From positions 35,570,501 through 35,634,500 of the forward strand of contig NC_134108.1 in the NCBI RefSeq assembly GCF_040939455.1: a stretch of DNA of 64,000 nucleotides. Reading direction: 5' to 3'. The position numbers and the translations under genes were made by a program. This DNA comes from Microcebus murinus (Eukaryota > Chordata > Mammalia > Primates > Cheirogaleidae). The notes beneath the pieces were generated by a model that worked only from the letters and a program-made list of their open reading frames with translations, did no database searches and was not told the origin of the DNA. This document shows, in pieces, positions 21,861 through 32,785 of the stretch; the stretch's first letter is position 1; each line of letters starts with the position of its first letter.

Positions 21861-23904
21861 GAAAATTTGGTTTCCAGATAATAGTGACAGCCACAGAGTT
21901 CAATTGCTGAAGTAGATTCACAGAACCTAAGATGACAATGCTTATGAATTTACTGTTCATTGCAAGCAAAAAAGATACAATATAGCAACAATATCAAAGA
22001 TACACATCACAGCCAAAGGTTGGCTCACAGCAAGGGATGAAAGTCTGGGCCAAACTCTAATTATCCTCCCTCTGTCAGGGTCATTCTAGACGTGCTTTCT
22101 CTCATAAATAAAGACCCACCCACATGTGCAAAGAACACCTTGCAATCAGAGAGCCGCAACTGGATTCTTGACTGGGGCTCCTTACACCTTTCTGGACAGG
22201 TACGTGTTTCTTGCTATGTAACTAGAGTCAATGGCAGAACCCTCTGGGGATCTCACCAAGACCAGGTACAAATCATCTATCTTACCATTGTCAATAAACA
22301 ATGCTAACAAGCTGGTAAACCCACCCTGAAACTTGCCTTGAATTCATGGTTACAAAGCAACACTATTATTCAGCACATTTCACGCCTTGACCAGGGGTTA
22401 GTGCTGTGTATATACATCTCTTACTTCAGCAAAACAGCTCTGGCCAATTCTAGGATTGTTGGAATTAATGCTCAGATGTGGCCTGAATAGCTCAGCATAT
22501 GTTAGGATAATGTCTCTCATGTTCTGGACACTATCATCCTCCACTTATTTCTAAATATTCTCCATGATTTCCTCTTCCAGAAGAAATCACTGACACCTCC
22601 TATAATAGGTTTACAGTAAGGATGAGCCAATCTTGCTGAAGAAGGAAGTCCAACCAAAGCATTATCTTACTAGCTAGTGGTATCTGAAAATGGTCTCGTC
22701 TAGCAATGCAGAGAGATTGGGTAATTTCCAGGAAGCCTCCTGTCTACCTGCTTGTGTCTTGGCTCTGGCCCCACCTGGACCTTGCCTTATATTTGCTTTC
22801 TGGCTCTCTGGTTCCTTGCTTATGCTGAGGTTTTTTTCTTAAGCCCCTAATCAACACGGATGAGCCCTAGAGTCCCCTGACATTCTTACCAGTCCCATAT
22901 CCTAGTCCATCCATACTCTAAGATCCTGCTGAAAATAAACTTTGTCTTCCAAATTGGGACCCTAATGCCTACTTGGCAGGGGACTACTCTCTTCCCAGTC
23001 CCCAAGGGCAGAGCTCCTTGGATGGCCACACTGGTCTGAATCAGTCCCCCTGGGCCCTGAGCTCTGGAACATCTAGCTGCCCACATGGGTCCACCCTTCT
23101 TCCCTTAACCAGCCAAATTCTAGGTCCCTCCCTCTCACTCACCACTCGCTCCAACTGATAAGACCCCAGCATGCCTGTTGTTTGAGCAAGCCTGGATTAA
23201 AATAATTCAAGCAGGAATAATCCTTCAAGAGAAAAGCTAAATTAAGCTTGCAAACTAGCTGCAAAACCATCTTAGAGTTCTAGAACTGGAAGGAAGCATA
23301 GAGAGATCAGCTAGTCTGGTAGTTTTTAAAGTTTTGCTTTTTGAAGTTGTTACCAACTGAAATGGAATATTCCATGGTCATACATGTGAAATTCATCAAA
23401 ATGGATCTGCTCAGAGGAGAGGAGAGGATAGGACTTAGATTCAGAACATATGGGCCATTTGGGACCCCATCAGGCTTTCTCCCTTGAGGAACCACTAGGG
23501 AACCCCTGTAGCATAGTTTGAGAACTACTGATCTATTCCAATGGCTTTAAGGAGAAGTATTTGAAGACCATAGTTATTGGAGATTTTCATGACATTGGTC
23601 TGAATGCTGAGCTTATTTTACTGTGTTTGTACCTCTTAGGGTTCAACAAGGCAGAAGTACCAGATTGTCCAACGACCAAATCTATGTGACTGATTTCTCT
23701 CCTGTCCATTAAATGCATATGAACTTGCATTTTTGAGCACACGCTGCATGTGAGATGACATACGAGTGCCGCAGAACAGGCAAATGGGACCAAGAACAAG
23801 TGCCACCTTCGGGGAGCACCAGCACTAACGGACACACCCATAACTGTAAAGCCGAGTGTTAGGGCTAGCATAATAAAAAAGTATGGGGAAAAAAAGGATT
23901 TTAA
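21861..23904. other. Mostly unique non-coding sequence
   Basis: No confident repeat or gene. The block at 23310-23545 ends 'gtagcatagtttgagaacta' with CTG and starts near 'gtctggtagtttttaaagtt', which looks like the eroded inverted ends of a hAT element. I cannot name a family. The block at 22750-23160 is balanced to GC-rich and contains an AATAAA, without other LTR signs. Confidence 0.4.
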
Positions 23905-24185
23905 GGTGGATGTACTAATCAGAGTTTTCCAGAGAAACAGAACAAATTATGTGTGTGTGTGTGTATGTATAGAAAGAGAGAGAGAGGGTGGTAGGGAGAG
24001 AAATTGAGAGATTTGTTTTAATAAATTGGCTCATGAGGCTGAAGACCCAGAAAAGAGCTGATGCTGCACTTGAGTCCCAAGCCAATCTGAAGACAGAATT
24101 CCATCTTCTTCAGGGGAGATCAGTCTTGTCTAAGGCCTTCAACTGATTGGATGAGGCCCACCCATATCAGGGGTGGGCAATCTAC
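23905..24185 (+). mobile_element. Old interspersed repeat, probably L1M 3' region, with (TG)n(GA)n
   Basis: 'gagttttccagagaaacaga' followed by a TG/GA-rich run (23949-23992) and then 'gagatttgttttaataaatt', 'ggctcatgaggctgaagacc' and 'cttcaactgattggatgagg' with 'cccacccatatcaggg' is a very common mammalian repeat that I associate with L1M 3' UTRs. The dinucleotide run is part of the repeat's own structure. Confidence 0.55.
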
Positions 24186-27100
24186 TTTGTCATTCACATG
24201 AATGAAATAAGAAACCATTAAAAAATAAGAAGAAATGGATTCCACAATTTTCATAAATTACTTAAATAATCTCCACAGAAATACTGGTTTTTCTTTCCTT
24301 TCATGCAAATATGCTACACCACAGCTTATATCTTCATTTTTTAATCAGATCTTAATAGAGACTGAATATACTGCATCCTCTATAACAAGAGTGCCCTGTT
24401 TATCTGTCACCACCTACCCTTCCCCTCTCCATGCTAAAGAGCACAAATTCATACTCACCAGCCACTTGATTATGATTTTCACTTTGGGAGTGACATGTAA
24501 ACTAGTATCCTTTCTATAACTGAAGACATTGAGCTGTAGAAGCAGGTCAACCCAAACAAGACAATCCTGCAAATCTCATTGAAGAACGAAAAGTTTATGT
24601 CTTTAGTGTCACTAAGCATGTTACTCCACACATTAGCTGCTCCCGGGAATCACCGACTGTGGAGTAATGAACAAGTGTACCCACTGATTGCTTTCTCTGT
24701 GAAGTTTGTTATAGAAGGAATTTGTAGAAGCTACAGAAGGAGCAATGGTAGAAGCCGACTACACAATTCTCCATGGTACTGTGTTTTAAAAATATTGCAG
24801 AGGCAAATTGCTATAGAATTTGTTGTTTGCAGAAAAGCTTCTAATTGTGGGGTGACATTTCAGGGTTATGGAGGGACACTCTTGAACCATTATGCAGTGT
24901 ATCCATTTTTTAATGTGGATGGATTTTTAAGTGTGAAGATTTCAAAATCAGTTTGTTAAAAGTCCCATTAGGTTAGCTATTTTCTTAGACTCTAGCCAAC
25001 AGGAACAGAAAATATATTGAACTAAAAGAATTAACATTCAGAGAGATAACCCATATCCTGTAGCACATTTAATAGTTTAAGAAAAAGTCTTGAGGCTGCC
25101 TTCTCCCCTCCTCTACCAATGCCCCATGGAATGCAACACCATTAGATTTTCAGTATTATGGTGTATTGCTACTTTTTGAAAAGGTTAAATACCCCAAATT
25201 TGTTCACAGATCTCCTAGAGAATTTGAATGCACTAGCAGAGTAATTGAGGGTGAGAGGATGGGTCCTCCAAGGTCCTGAGCACTGTTGTTACCCTCAAAG
25301 TGTCAGGTGTCTCTCAAAGGTGCTCTAACCTTGGTATGTGTCACATACAGTGTGGTTTGTAGAAGAAAAGCCAACAAAGACACATTAGAGAATCCTTCCC
25401 TATCCATTAGAGCTCTTTTCTTTAGAAGCTATTGCTTCTTAGGTCGGTTCTGAATCCAAGGAGCCAATTTGAAGGCTCCCTAGTCTAATTCTAGTTCTTC
25501 TAACAGGCCACGTGATTGCACAGCTCATTCCACCAGGTTGTGTTTCTGATTCCTCCTCCATGAGATCTTCAACTGAAGCACTTGCACAGTTGTAGCAGCC
25601 AAGGTCAAGGCTGTTAGACACAGGGATTTATGTGCCTAGAAATATAGGACAAGCCCCAGTCTCTTGTTTCTGTGATAACTGAGAGAAACAAGATGGCAGA
25701 CTTGGCATTCCTTTCCCTGCGTGTGGGGGGCAGGGTTGAGTGGAGGGTGGAGTGAGGGCAGGGACTGGGTGGAGGAAGGAGACTCGGGGAGGAGGAGAGG
25801 GACTGGGAAACCAGCCCAGGGCTGGTATCTGGGGAAAAGAGAACCAATACCTCTTTTGTTGTCAGGAAAACCCTGGGCACAAAGGGTGAGTTTGAGTTTC
25901 ACTTCAGGTCAGTCGAGGGCATTGTGAAAAGGCAGTTTTCAGACAGCGAGCTTAACTGACTGACTCTGAGGTAATTAAATCACTACATTAAGCCGCTGAC
26001 CATGAAAGCAGAAAAATACAAGCACACAAAAAAGAAGAAAACAAAAACCTTACATTTGTATCTAATTATATCATTAAAATGTTTACTGTTCCATGTAATA
26101 ATTACGTGGCTCATATTTGGTCGTGATGGAGTTTCTCTAATTGGTTAAAAGTTTTACCCATTCTTCTTGTGGGACAAAAATTTGGTTTTATTTAGTCATT
26201 TTTCATTCAGGCATGCAAGGCTTCCATGCCATCTGACTTTGTTTTATTCTGGCTGGAGTTTTGGCAACTTCTGTGGTAATTTTCAGTTTTATTTCCACTC
26301 TTCAGCTATGTCTGTAATTACCGGCCACCAGTTACCTGAGAGGGGATTATTTCTTGGTCCCCCATTTGCTTTCCTAATGTAAAATTTGCATCTCAGGCTC
26401 CAAGATGCACAGCAGGCATCAACCAGAACAGTCATTCTGCTGTGGCCCTGAGAAGGTCTCCTCCAGGGGACCTGGTGGCCTCGGCCTGTCCACTGTGACT
26501 GCCTCATTTTTCCTCCTTCAATTGTTATAACTTGTGTGCTTCTTCAGCTTTAGATCTTGATTATTGGAGGCCCAGGCACATTCTTTCTTTTCCTCCTCAT
26601 TTCCTATTTCATTATTTATTTATCTATTGTGTTTTGCCATTTTACAGATTAATTCCAATAGGGATGAGAATAAGGTTTGTGGAAAGAAAAACAGTAAAGG
26701 GAAAAGCAGTCATGTGTTCTACTCGTTCATTGCTCTGGTTAATGGTGATAGGAAAGGGCATGCCGACATTTAAGACTAAAGTTAGATTATACTTTTAGCC
26801 ATGGAATTCAAATGTCTATTATCTATTGCTTCAAATAAACACAGTTTGGTGGGGAAAATGGGTTTTCCAATGATGTATTGAGCATTCCTAATAATCTAAG
26901 GTGGGACAAAGTTTGCTTCCCTTACATAAGGCAGTTACCACTACTGACCATCTGTAGTGGGGCATCCAGAAAGGCAAAGGAACCAGCAAAGGAACCAGCT
27001 CTGGAAATACAACTTACTAGTCATCTAATATTCTGTTTCTCTTGGGGGTAAGCAGTATATCACTTCCTGGAGGCAGAAATCTTTGTCCAATCACAGAAAG

Positions 27101-27509
27101 CCCAGACCATTGAGGTGGGTAACTCCCCTACTCCACTGAATTCTGGGAATGAGGTAGCAGATAGTCACCAACTATCAGTAATAGATCCCCATTTGTCCTG
27201 ATGTATAGCATAGTATGGAGGGTTAGAACCCACAAAATACCTTCTTTACCACGTCTCTAGGGATAGTGATAGACTTTTTTCCTACTTGTCACACTATTTG
27301 GAAATATGCTTTGTAATGATTTCAATTTATTTTTAATGGGCTAAGATGCTAATTGTAGTATCTTTTTGTTGTAGCTTTCATATTTATTTTATGCATTTTC
27401 TTTCTGCCTTCACATTTTTAGCCTTTATAGAAGTTCAATAATAATGAATAATGTCTTTGGTACAATATTTTGCTGAGTGAGAAGTTCTGGCCTTCAGTCT
27501 GTTAGTAAA
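24186..27509. other. Unique non-coding sequence
   Basis: About 3.3 kb without a recognisable interspersed repeat. Open frames up to about 126 codons (24579-24959) have no domain or plausible exon borders. A G-rich asymmetric tract lies at 25724-25812 and is listed separately. A 12-base tandem duplication (AAAGGAACCAGC twice) lies near 26974-26997. Confidence 0.45.
25724..25812 (+). other. G-rich, strand-asymmetric tract with quadruplex potential
   Basis: The plus strand carries at least seven runs of three or more G between about 25724 and 25812 (for example 'gtggggggcagggttgag', 'gtgagggcagggactggg'), with loops of 2-8 bases. Such spacing is compatible with an intramolecular G-quadruplex, although some loops exceed the strict seven-base limit. 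Confidence 0.5.
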
Positions 27510-28300
27510 AAATATATAAATGCTGACAAGGATGTGGAGAAAAGGGAACTCTTATACATTGTTTGTGGGAATGTAAGTTAGTGTTGACATGGAAAACAGT
27601 ATGAAAGTTTCTCAAAAAACTAAAAATAGAACTACCATATGATCCAGCAATCCCACTACTGGACATTTATTCAAAGGAAGTCAGTATATCAAGGGATAGA
27701 TGTACTCCCATGTTGACTGCAGAACTTATTCATAGTAGTCAAGGTATGGAATCAACCTATGTATCCATCAATGGATGAATGGACAAGGAAAATGTGACAT
27801 ATAGACACAATATAATACTATTCAGCCAGAAAAAAGAATGAAATCCTGTCATTTGCAGTAAGATGGATGGAACTGGAGGTCATTATGTTAAGTTAAATAA
27901 GCCAGTATGTTCTTACTCATATGTGGAAGGTAAAAAGGTTGATCTCATGGAGGTAGAGAGTAGAATGATAGTTATGAGCCTGGGAAGAGTGTATGTGCTG
28001 GAGGGTTGAAATGAGGGTGCAAACATACAATTAAATAGAAGAAATACGTTCCAGTGTTTGATGGCACAGTAGGGTGACTATAGTTAACAACAACGTATTG
28101 TGTATTTCAAAATAGCTAGAAGAGAAGATATGAAATATTCCCAACACAAAGAAATGATAAATGTTTGAGGTGATGGATATCCCAAATACCCTTATTTGAT
28201 AATTACACATTAGGTGTATGTGTCAAAATATCACATGGACCCCATACATATTACATATGTATAATTATTATGTATCAATACAAATTTTTTAGAAAAAGAT
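27510..28300 (+). mobile_element. L1 LINE 3' end (ORF2 end plus 3' UTR), sense
   Basis: ORF2-end landmarks 'gctgacaaggatgtggagaa', 'accatatgatccagcaatcc', 'gaatggacaaggaaaatgtg' and 'agatggatggaactggaggt' are followed by 3' UTR landmarks 'tagggtgactatagttaaca' and 'tattacatatgtataattat'. It is 5'-truncated with disrupted frames. The 3' UTR type fits L1MA or an early L1P; it is the least diverged LINE piece in the window but still old. Confidence 0.88.
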
Positions 28301-28544
28301 TGTATAAAGACATTTGTTATATACAAATGGGAACAAAACTAAAGGATCCCTTCATCTTGGAAAAAAAGTAAGTTCACCCAGAGAAGTTTCTTATGTGGAT
28401 GTGGGGTTCTGTGGGGGACATCTGCATACCCGAGCGAGGTCAGCAAGACCGTCAGTCAATAAATGTTATTGATGACATATATTAATTTTCCATATCTTCT
28501 TCACAGGCTAGAAAGTGAAAAGTCTAAATTAAGGGGATTGTATA

Positions 28545-28720
28545 TTTATATACACACACACACTCTCTCTAAAATCTTCCTAATCTCCTTAATATATATA
28601 TTTTATATATATTATATGAGGGTGCATGGCAATATTTTACATATTGCCCAACATCCTCTGGAGGGCATAAAATATATTAGTATATTATATATATATTTTT
28701 TTCCCTTAGGCAAATTTGTA
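28545..28720. repeat. AT-rich/(TA)n low-complexity block
   Basis: A short (CA)n(CT)n run at about 28551-28569 is followed by repeated TATATATA blocks (28590-28617 and 28675-28700) around a short unique piece. The two TA blocks may share an origin by duplication. Confidence 0.8.
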
Positions 28721-28755
28721 TACAATCAATGTTTATGATAAACATCTGCTAAAGT

Positions 28756-28854
28756 GCTAGGCACAGTGGCTCATATCTACAATCCCAGCTACTCAGGAGG
28801 CTGAGGCAGGTGGATTGCTTAAGCCCAGGAGTTGGAGACCAGCCTGGGTAATAT
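28756..28854 (+). mobile_element. FLAM/Alu-left-monomer-like SINE, 3'-truncated
   Basis: 'gctaggcacagtggctcata' passes into 'caatcccagctactcaggag' and 'gcttaagcccaggagttgga' and ends 'gaccagcctgggtaatat'. The phrase 'cccagctactcaggaggctg' immediately after the 5' end is the arrangement of 7SL RNA and free left Alu monomers, not the 'gcactttggg' arrangement of a dimeric Alu left arm. It is followed by an AT-rich degenerate tail (28855-28895). It is the only Alu-related sequence I find in the window. Confidence 0.8.
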
Positions 28855-29071
28855 CGATATTTTTTTAAAAAATATCCTTTTTTTAAAAAAAAAAGTCTTG
28901 CTAAACTCATTGATTTAGCAGACTTTTTGATTTAGCAGACCTAAGGATTCATCTGAAAGCTTTTTTTGGCCTAACTGCTTCATGCTTTATCTATTCCACC
29001 TGCTAGCCATCCAGTGTCTTGGCTGAAAACTTTTACCATGTAGCCTCAGGAGAGAGAACCAGGGACCAAGC

Positions 29072-29510
29072 TCTATTAGTTTTCCTTGGTTGCTACAAAT
29101 TACTACAAACTGCATGGATTAAGACTCAAGCAATTTATTCTCTCACAGTTCTGGAGACCAGAAGGCTGGAAAGTCAAGGTGTCAGCGGGGCCGCACCCCC
29201 TCCAAAAGCTCTAATGGGCTTCCGTTCCTTTCTTCTTCCAGCTGCTGGTAAGTGTTGGCATCACTCCAATCTCTGCCTCTGTCTTCACGTCGCCTTCTCC
29301 TCTGTATCTGTTTTCTCATCTCCTGTCTCTTATAGAGACAGCTGTTGGTGGATTCACAGCCCACTCTAAATCTAGGATGAGCTCATTTTTGAGATCTTTA
29401 ATTACATCTACATAGACTCGTTTTCCACATAAGGTCATATCCACAGGTTCCAAGGATTGGGGCATGGATGTGTGTTTTGGGTGGCCACCATTCAACCTAC
29501 TGTATACAAC
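29072..29510 (-). mobile_element. MLT1-type MaLR LTR, antisense
   Basis: Read on plus, 'ctattagttttccttggttg', 'ttctctcacagttctggaga', 'aaagtcaaggtgtcagcggg', 'catcactccaatctctgcct' and 'ttaattacatctacatagac' follow the reverse complement of an MLT1 LTR through to 'ccattcaacctactgtatac'. It is nearly full-length and solitary, with no coding part. Confidence 0.85.
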
Positions 29511-31457
29511 TTTTCACAGATAACTCAGTCAGCTGTGCAATCTTGCTGTTCCACAGCACGGTGACCACCTATCCTGGGTTACTCCCCCAATGAGAATTTT
29601 CCTGAGATGTGGGACTTTTAGTGCATGAGCAATTTCCTGGACATAGGCCAAGGGAAGGAGAGTTCCAGGCAAACCAGAATGATTGATCATTAGAACAGAG
29701 TCTGTGTGCCCAATATTTCTATGCTGGAGCCTCAGAAGTCACTGTTGCAAAGGCTGAGGGGACAATGTCAAAACAAGAGGAAGCAAATACCTTTGAGAAA
29801 AAGTGGATTGGCCCCAAGTTGGCTCTTCTCCTCTCTGTGACCTTTGCTTTGACAGTTGTGATGAGTGAGTAAGAGGCTTATGGGGGAAGCAGAGCCCTGG
29901 AGAAAGAGCTTCTCTCTGTGAGAGCCACTCTCCAGACTGAATTTCTGCTCACCTCATTACCTGTGTCAACCCTGCATTTTCTTCAGCTGTTTGTGTTTCT
30001 CAAAGCAGCTGTGGCAGGGCAGCTGGCTGGTTCCATTTTAGCCACCTGGCCAGTGACACTTCAGCGAAGTGTTATTCCAGGAGCTAGCCATGTTTTACGT
30101 TGTTAAAATACTTTTCCTTTTTTCGGTCCCCACTACTCCTCTTTACCCAACTCCTTCAGCCTTCTCAGCAAGAAAGTCAAGAGAAAAGCAAAGCTGGGGC
30201 TTTGATGTTCAACAGAGGCAGAGTCCCTTTCTCTGTCTGCTTGGACCAGGGTCACTGGGTGAGCAGCAGTAGAGCTGACCTCGACCAGGCCCACATGCCC
30301 CAAGTTGTCCAACTTCGACGAGTTCATCCCAGCCAGGACAACGAGGGGTGTCTGCCTGTGGAGATGTCTGTGTGCAGCCGCTCTCTACCTTGTTCTAGGG
30401 ACTTCTATCTTGAGGGAACAACATAATCCCATTTTCAAACCAACTGTATGAACTTCTGGCACTGCATATTTCCTCTTCTGACCTGAAACTTCATGGAGAT
30501 GGGCTATATCTAGTTGCATTTTTAACCCCATTTTATTTTCCGTGCAGAAAAAGATAAGCCTCTTTGTGGGAAAGCAGCTGCTTTGGATCAGGTTAGAGGC
30601 AGTAAATTTAAAAACCAGGGTTAACATGAATGAAATGATGAGATCAGTACAGGATTGTGATGAGGAAATGCCCAGACCTTGTTTTGTGCCACAGTCAGAC
30701 TGATTTCACCTTTTATTTACAATGATCTTACACTTTTTCACAATTAAAAATGTTCATCACCTAATTCAGTGATTTAACAAAAGATCCTTTGAGTATTGTC
30801 ACATGTAATTGCGATGGTTTAAAAAATTTATATGCAATATTTTTTGTTGAAGACAGCTTTTTTAAAAAAATTGGATGCTGCTGAGAACAAATTTCCATTC
30901 ATTCACTTATTCCATCCTGATTTATTTGTAGTATTTTTGAGTATGTAGCTTTGTGCACTTTTCTGAGTGGTTGCGCACTGTGTTACCATATGCATATATA
31001 AATTGCCACTGTCTACTGCTATCAACTGTGTTTTATTATCTGGGGTGAAGTGTAGAAAGTTCACTTCCATTTAGGTCCCCAACCTCCCTACTTTTTAAAT
31101 ATAATTGTTTTGATATCCTTTAAGTATATTGATGACCACATCAGATAGTTTTATAATTTTTGCCTCGAACATCTAATACGATATAAGAAATTCATGAGAA
31201 GGGTAGTCTTACTACAGTTCCCCATTTTGCCTTTACTTATTAATATTTTTGGCTGAAAGATGATTTTGGGAACAACACTAAGTGGTACCTATTGAAATAT
31301 TCTTCCACTGATCTGTAGGAAAAAAGAATCTCTCAATTGCTATAGGAGAGGGAGGTAGGGCAGAGCTGGAAGCTGTAAATTGAAAAAGTGGACACTGATT
31401 TGAAAGTCTAGTTAAAGAATGGCCACCAGGTCTAAGGGAAAAATGCTCCTCACCTCT
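29511..31457. other. Unique non-coding sequence
   Basis: About 1.9 kb with no recognisable repeat. Open frames of about 108 codons or less have no domain. GC is highest near 30180-30400. Confidence 0.45.
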
Positions 31458-31612
31458 TCAAGGACAGCCATAGCTTTATGACCGTGGCAAGTTACTTAAT
31501 CAGCCTGAGGCCCCATTTCCTTACCAGCAAAACAAGAGATAATAATGCCAACACTGACTGTTGGGATTCAGTAAGATGATGTGCATGAACAACCTGGTAC
31601 AATAAAGTTAAT
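31458..31612 (+). mobile_element. MIR SINE, sense
   Basis: 'gaccgtggcaagttacttaa' with 'tcagcctgaggccccatttc', 'agataataatgccaacactg' and 'gattcagtaagatgatgtgc' match the MIR core and its downstream part in order. Confidence 0.8.
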
Positions 31613-31783
31613 CCCCTTGTGCCCTTGCCTCCCTTTGCTCTTTCCCCTCTGTTGGTGAGCATCATGTACTGTAGTACCAGAACTTTCATGGTCATTACTA
31701 TTTGAAACTTTTAGTTTGGAATACATGACCCCTGGTTTACAATCAGAATAATTAACACTAACACCTTAGTTCTAGTTTTTCAG

Positions 31784-32785
31784 GCCAAAAACCTTGCAGT
31801 CATTCATGACTCAGCTCTGTCTCTCAAACTCCACAGCCAACATAAGCCAACGTATTGGTTTTAGATTCAAAATCTATTCAGAATCTGATCATTTCTCATC
31901 ACTTTATTGCTAACACCATAGTGGACCACCACTGTGGTCTCTTACTTGGAATATTGCATCAAATCCTAATCGGTCTCTATGTTTCCTCCTTGTTCTCCTT
32001 CAGTCCATCGATTCTCAACACAACAATTAGAGGTGCTTTTTTACCTTTTAAGTATAATTCATATCATGTCTGCTCAAAGCCCTCTGTGGCTCCCCATCTC
32101 ACTCAGAGTAAAAGCTAATGTCCTTACAACTGTCTGCAAGACTCTCTATGGTCTGGTTTCCTTATTCTGTCTCTGATTTCATCTTCTGCCGCCACTTTTC
32201 ACTTCCATTCACCTGCAGCCACTCTGGCTTTGTATTTCCCAGAGCATGAACTGGTATAGTCTTGTCCCAGGGCACTTGTACCTGCAGTTTCCTCTGCCCG
32301 GAATGCCTCGCATGGCTTGCTCCCTCATCTTTCAAGTCTGGGGCTCAAATGGCACCTTCTCAGTGAGACTGTCCCTGACCACACTATTAAAAATTACAAG
32401 ATTCCATCCTTTGTTGTTCTGAAAGTAATAAGTACTCTGAAAGTACTTATTACTTCCTAATACCCTACTGAATTTTAATGAATCCTAAATGCTACCACTG
32501 AAGGTTTAGGGCCACCATAAATGTAAACTATCACCAAGTAAAAGTGACTCACCATCAGTTTTAATATGTACTAACTTACATATTTTAAAATGTAAAAAAC
32601 TATGTATTAAAAGCAATGGGTCATGGTACTTGATGTACTCTTTTATTTCGTTCAATGCTTATTTTTGCTACACAAATGTAAACTCAAGGAGGGCAAGGAT
32701 TTTTGTTTATCTATTTACTGTCTAGGACACGGCCTGGAACCTAGCAGGTACTCGATGCACAACTATCGAATGAATGTGTGAGACG
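31784..32785 (+). mobile_element. L2 LINE 3' end, sense, about 1 kb
   Basis: 'aaaaaccttgcagtcattca' at the start corresponds to the end of L2 ORF2. It is followed by 'cagaatctgatcatttctca', 'agccctctgtggctccccat', 'cagggcacttgtacctgcag', 'tttcctctgcccggaatgcc' and 'aaactcaaggagggcaagga', and it ends 'gcaggtactcgatgcacaac' with a TGAATG tail. Sequence at about 32457-32630 does not look like L2 and may be an insertion or a very diverged part. Frames are broken. Confidence 0.9.
32423..32455. repeat. Perfect 13-bp-arm hairpin inside L2
   Basis: AAGTAATAAGTAC (32423-32435) and its exact reverse complement GTACTTATTACTT (32443-32455) flank the 7-base loop TCTGAAA. L2 contains only one 'cacttatta'-type word at about this position, so one arm probably arose secondarily as a local inverted duplication. 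Confidence 0.9.
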
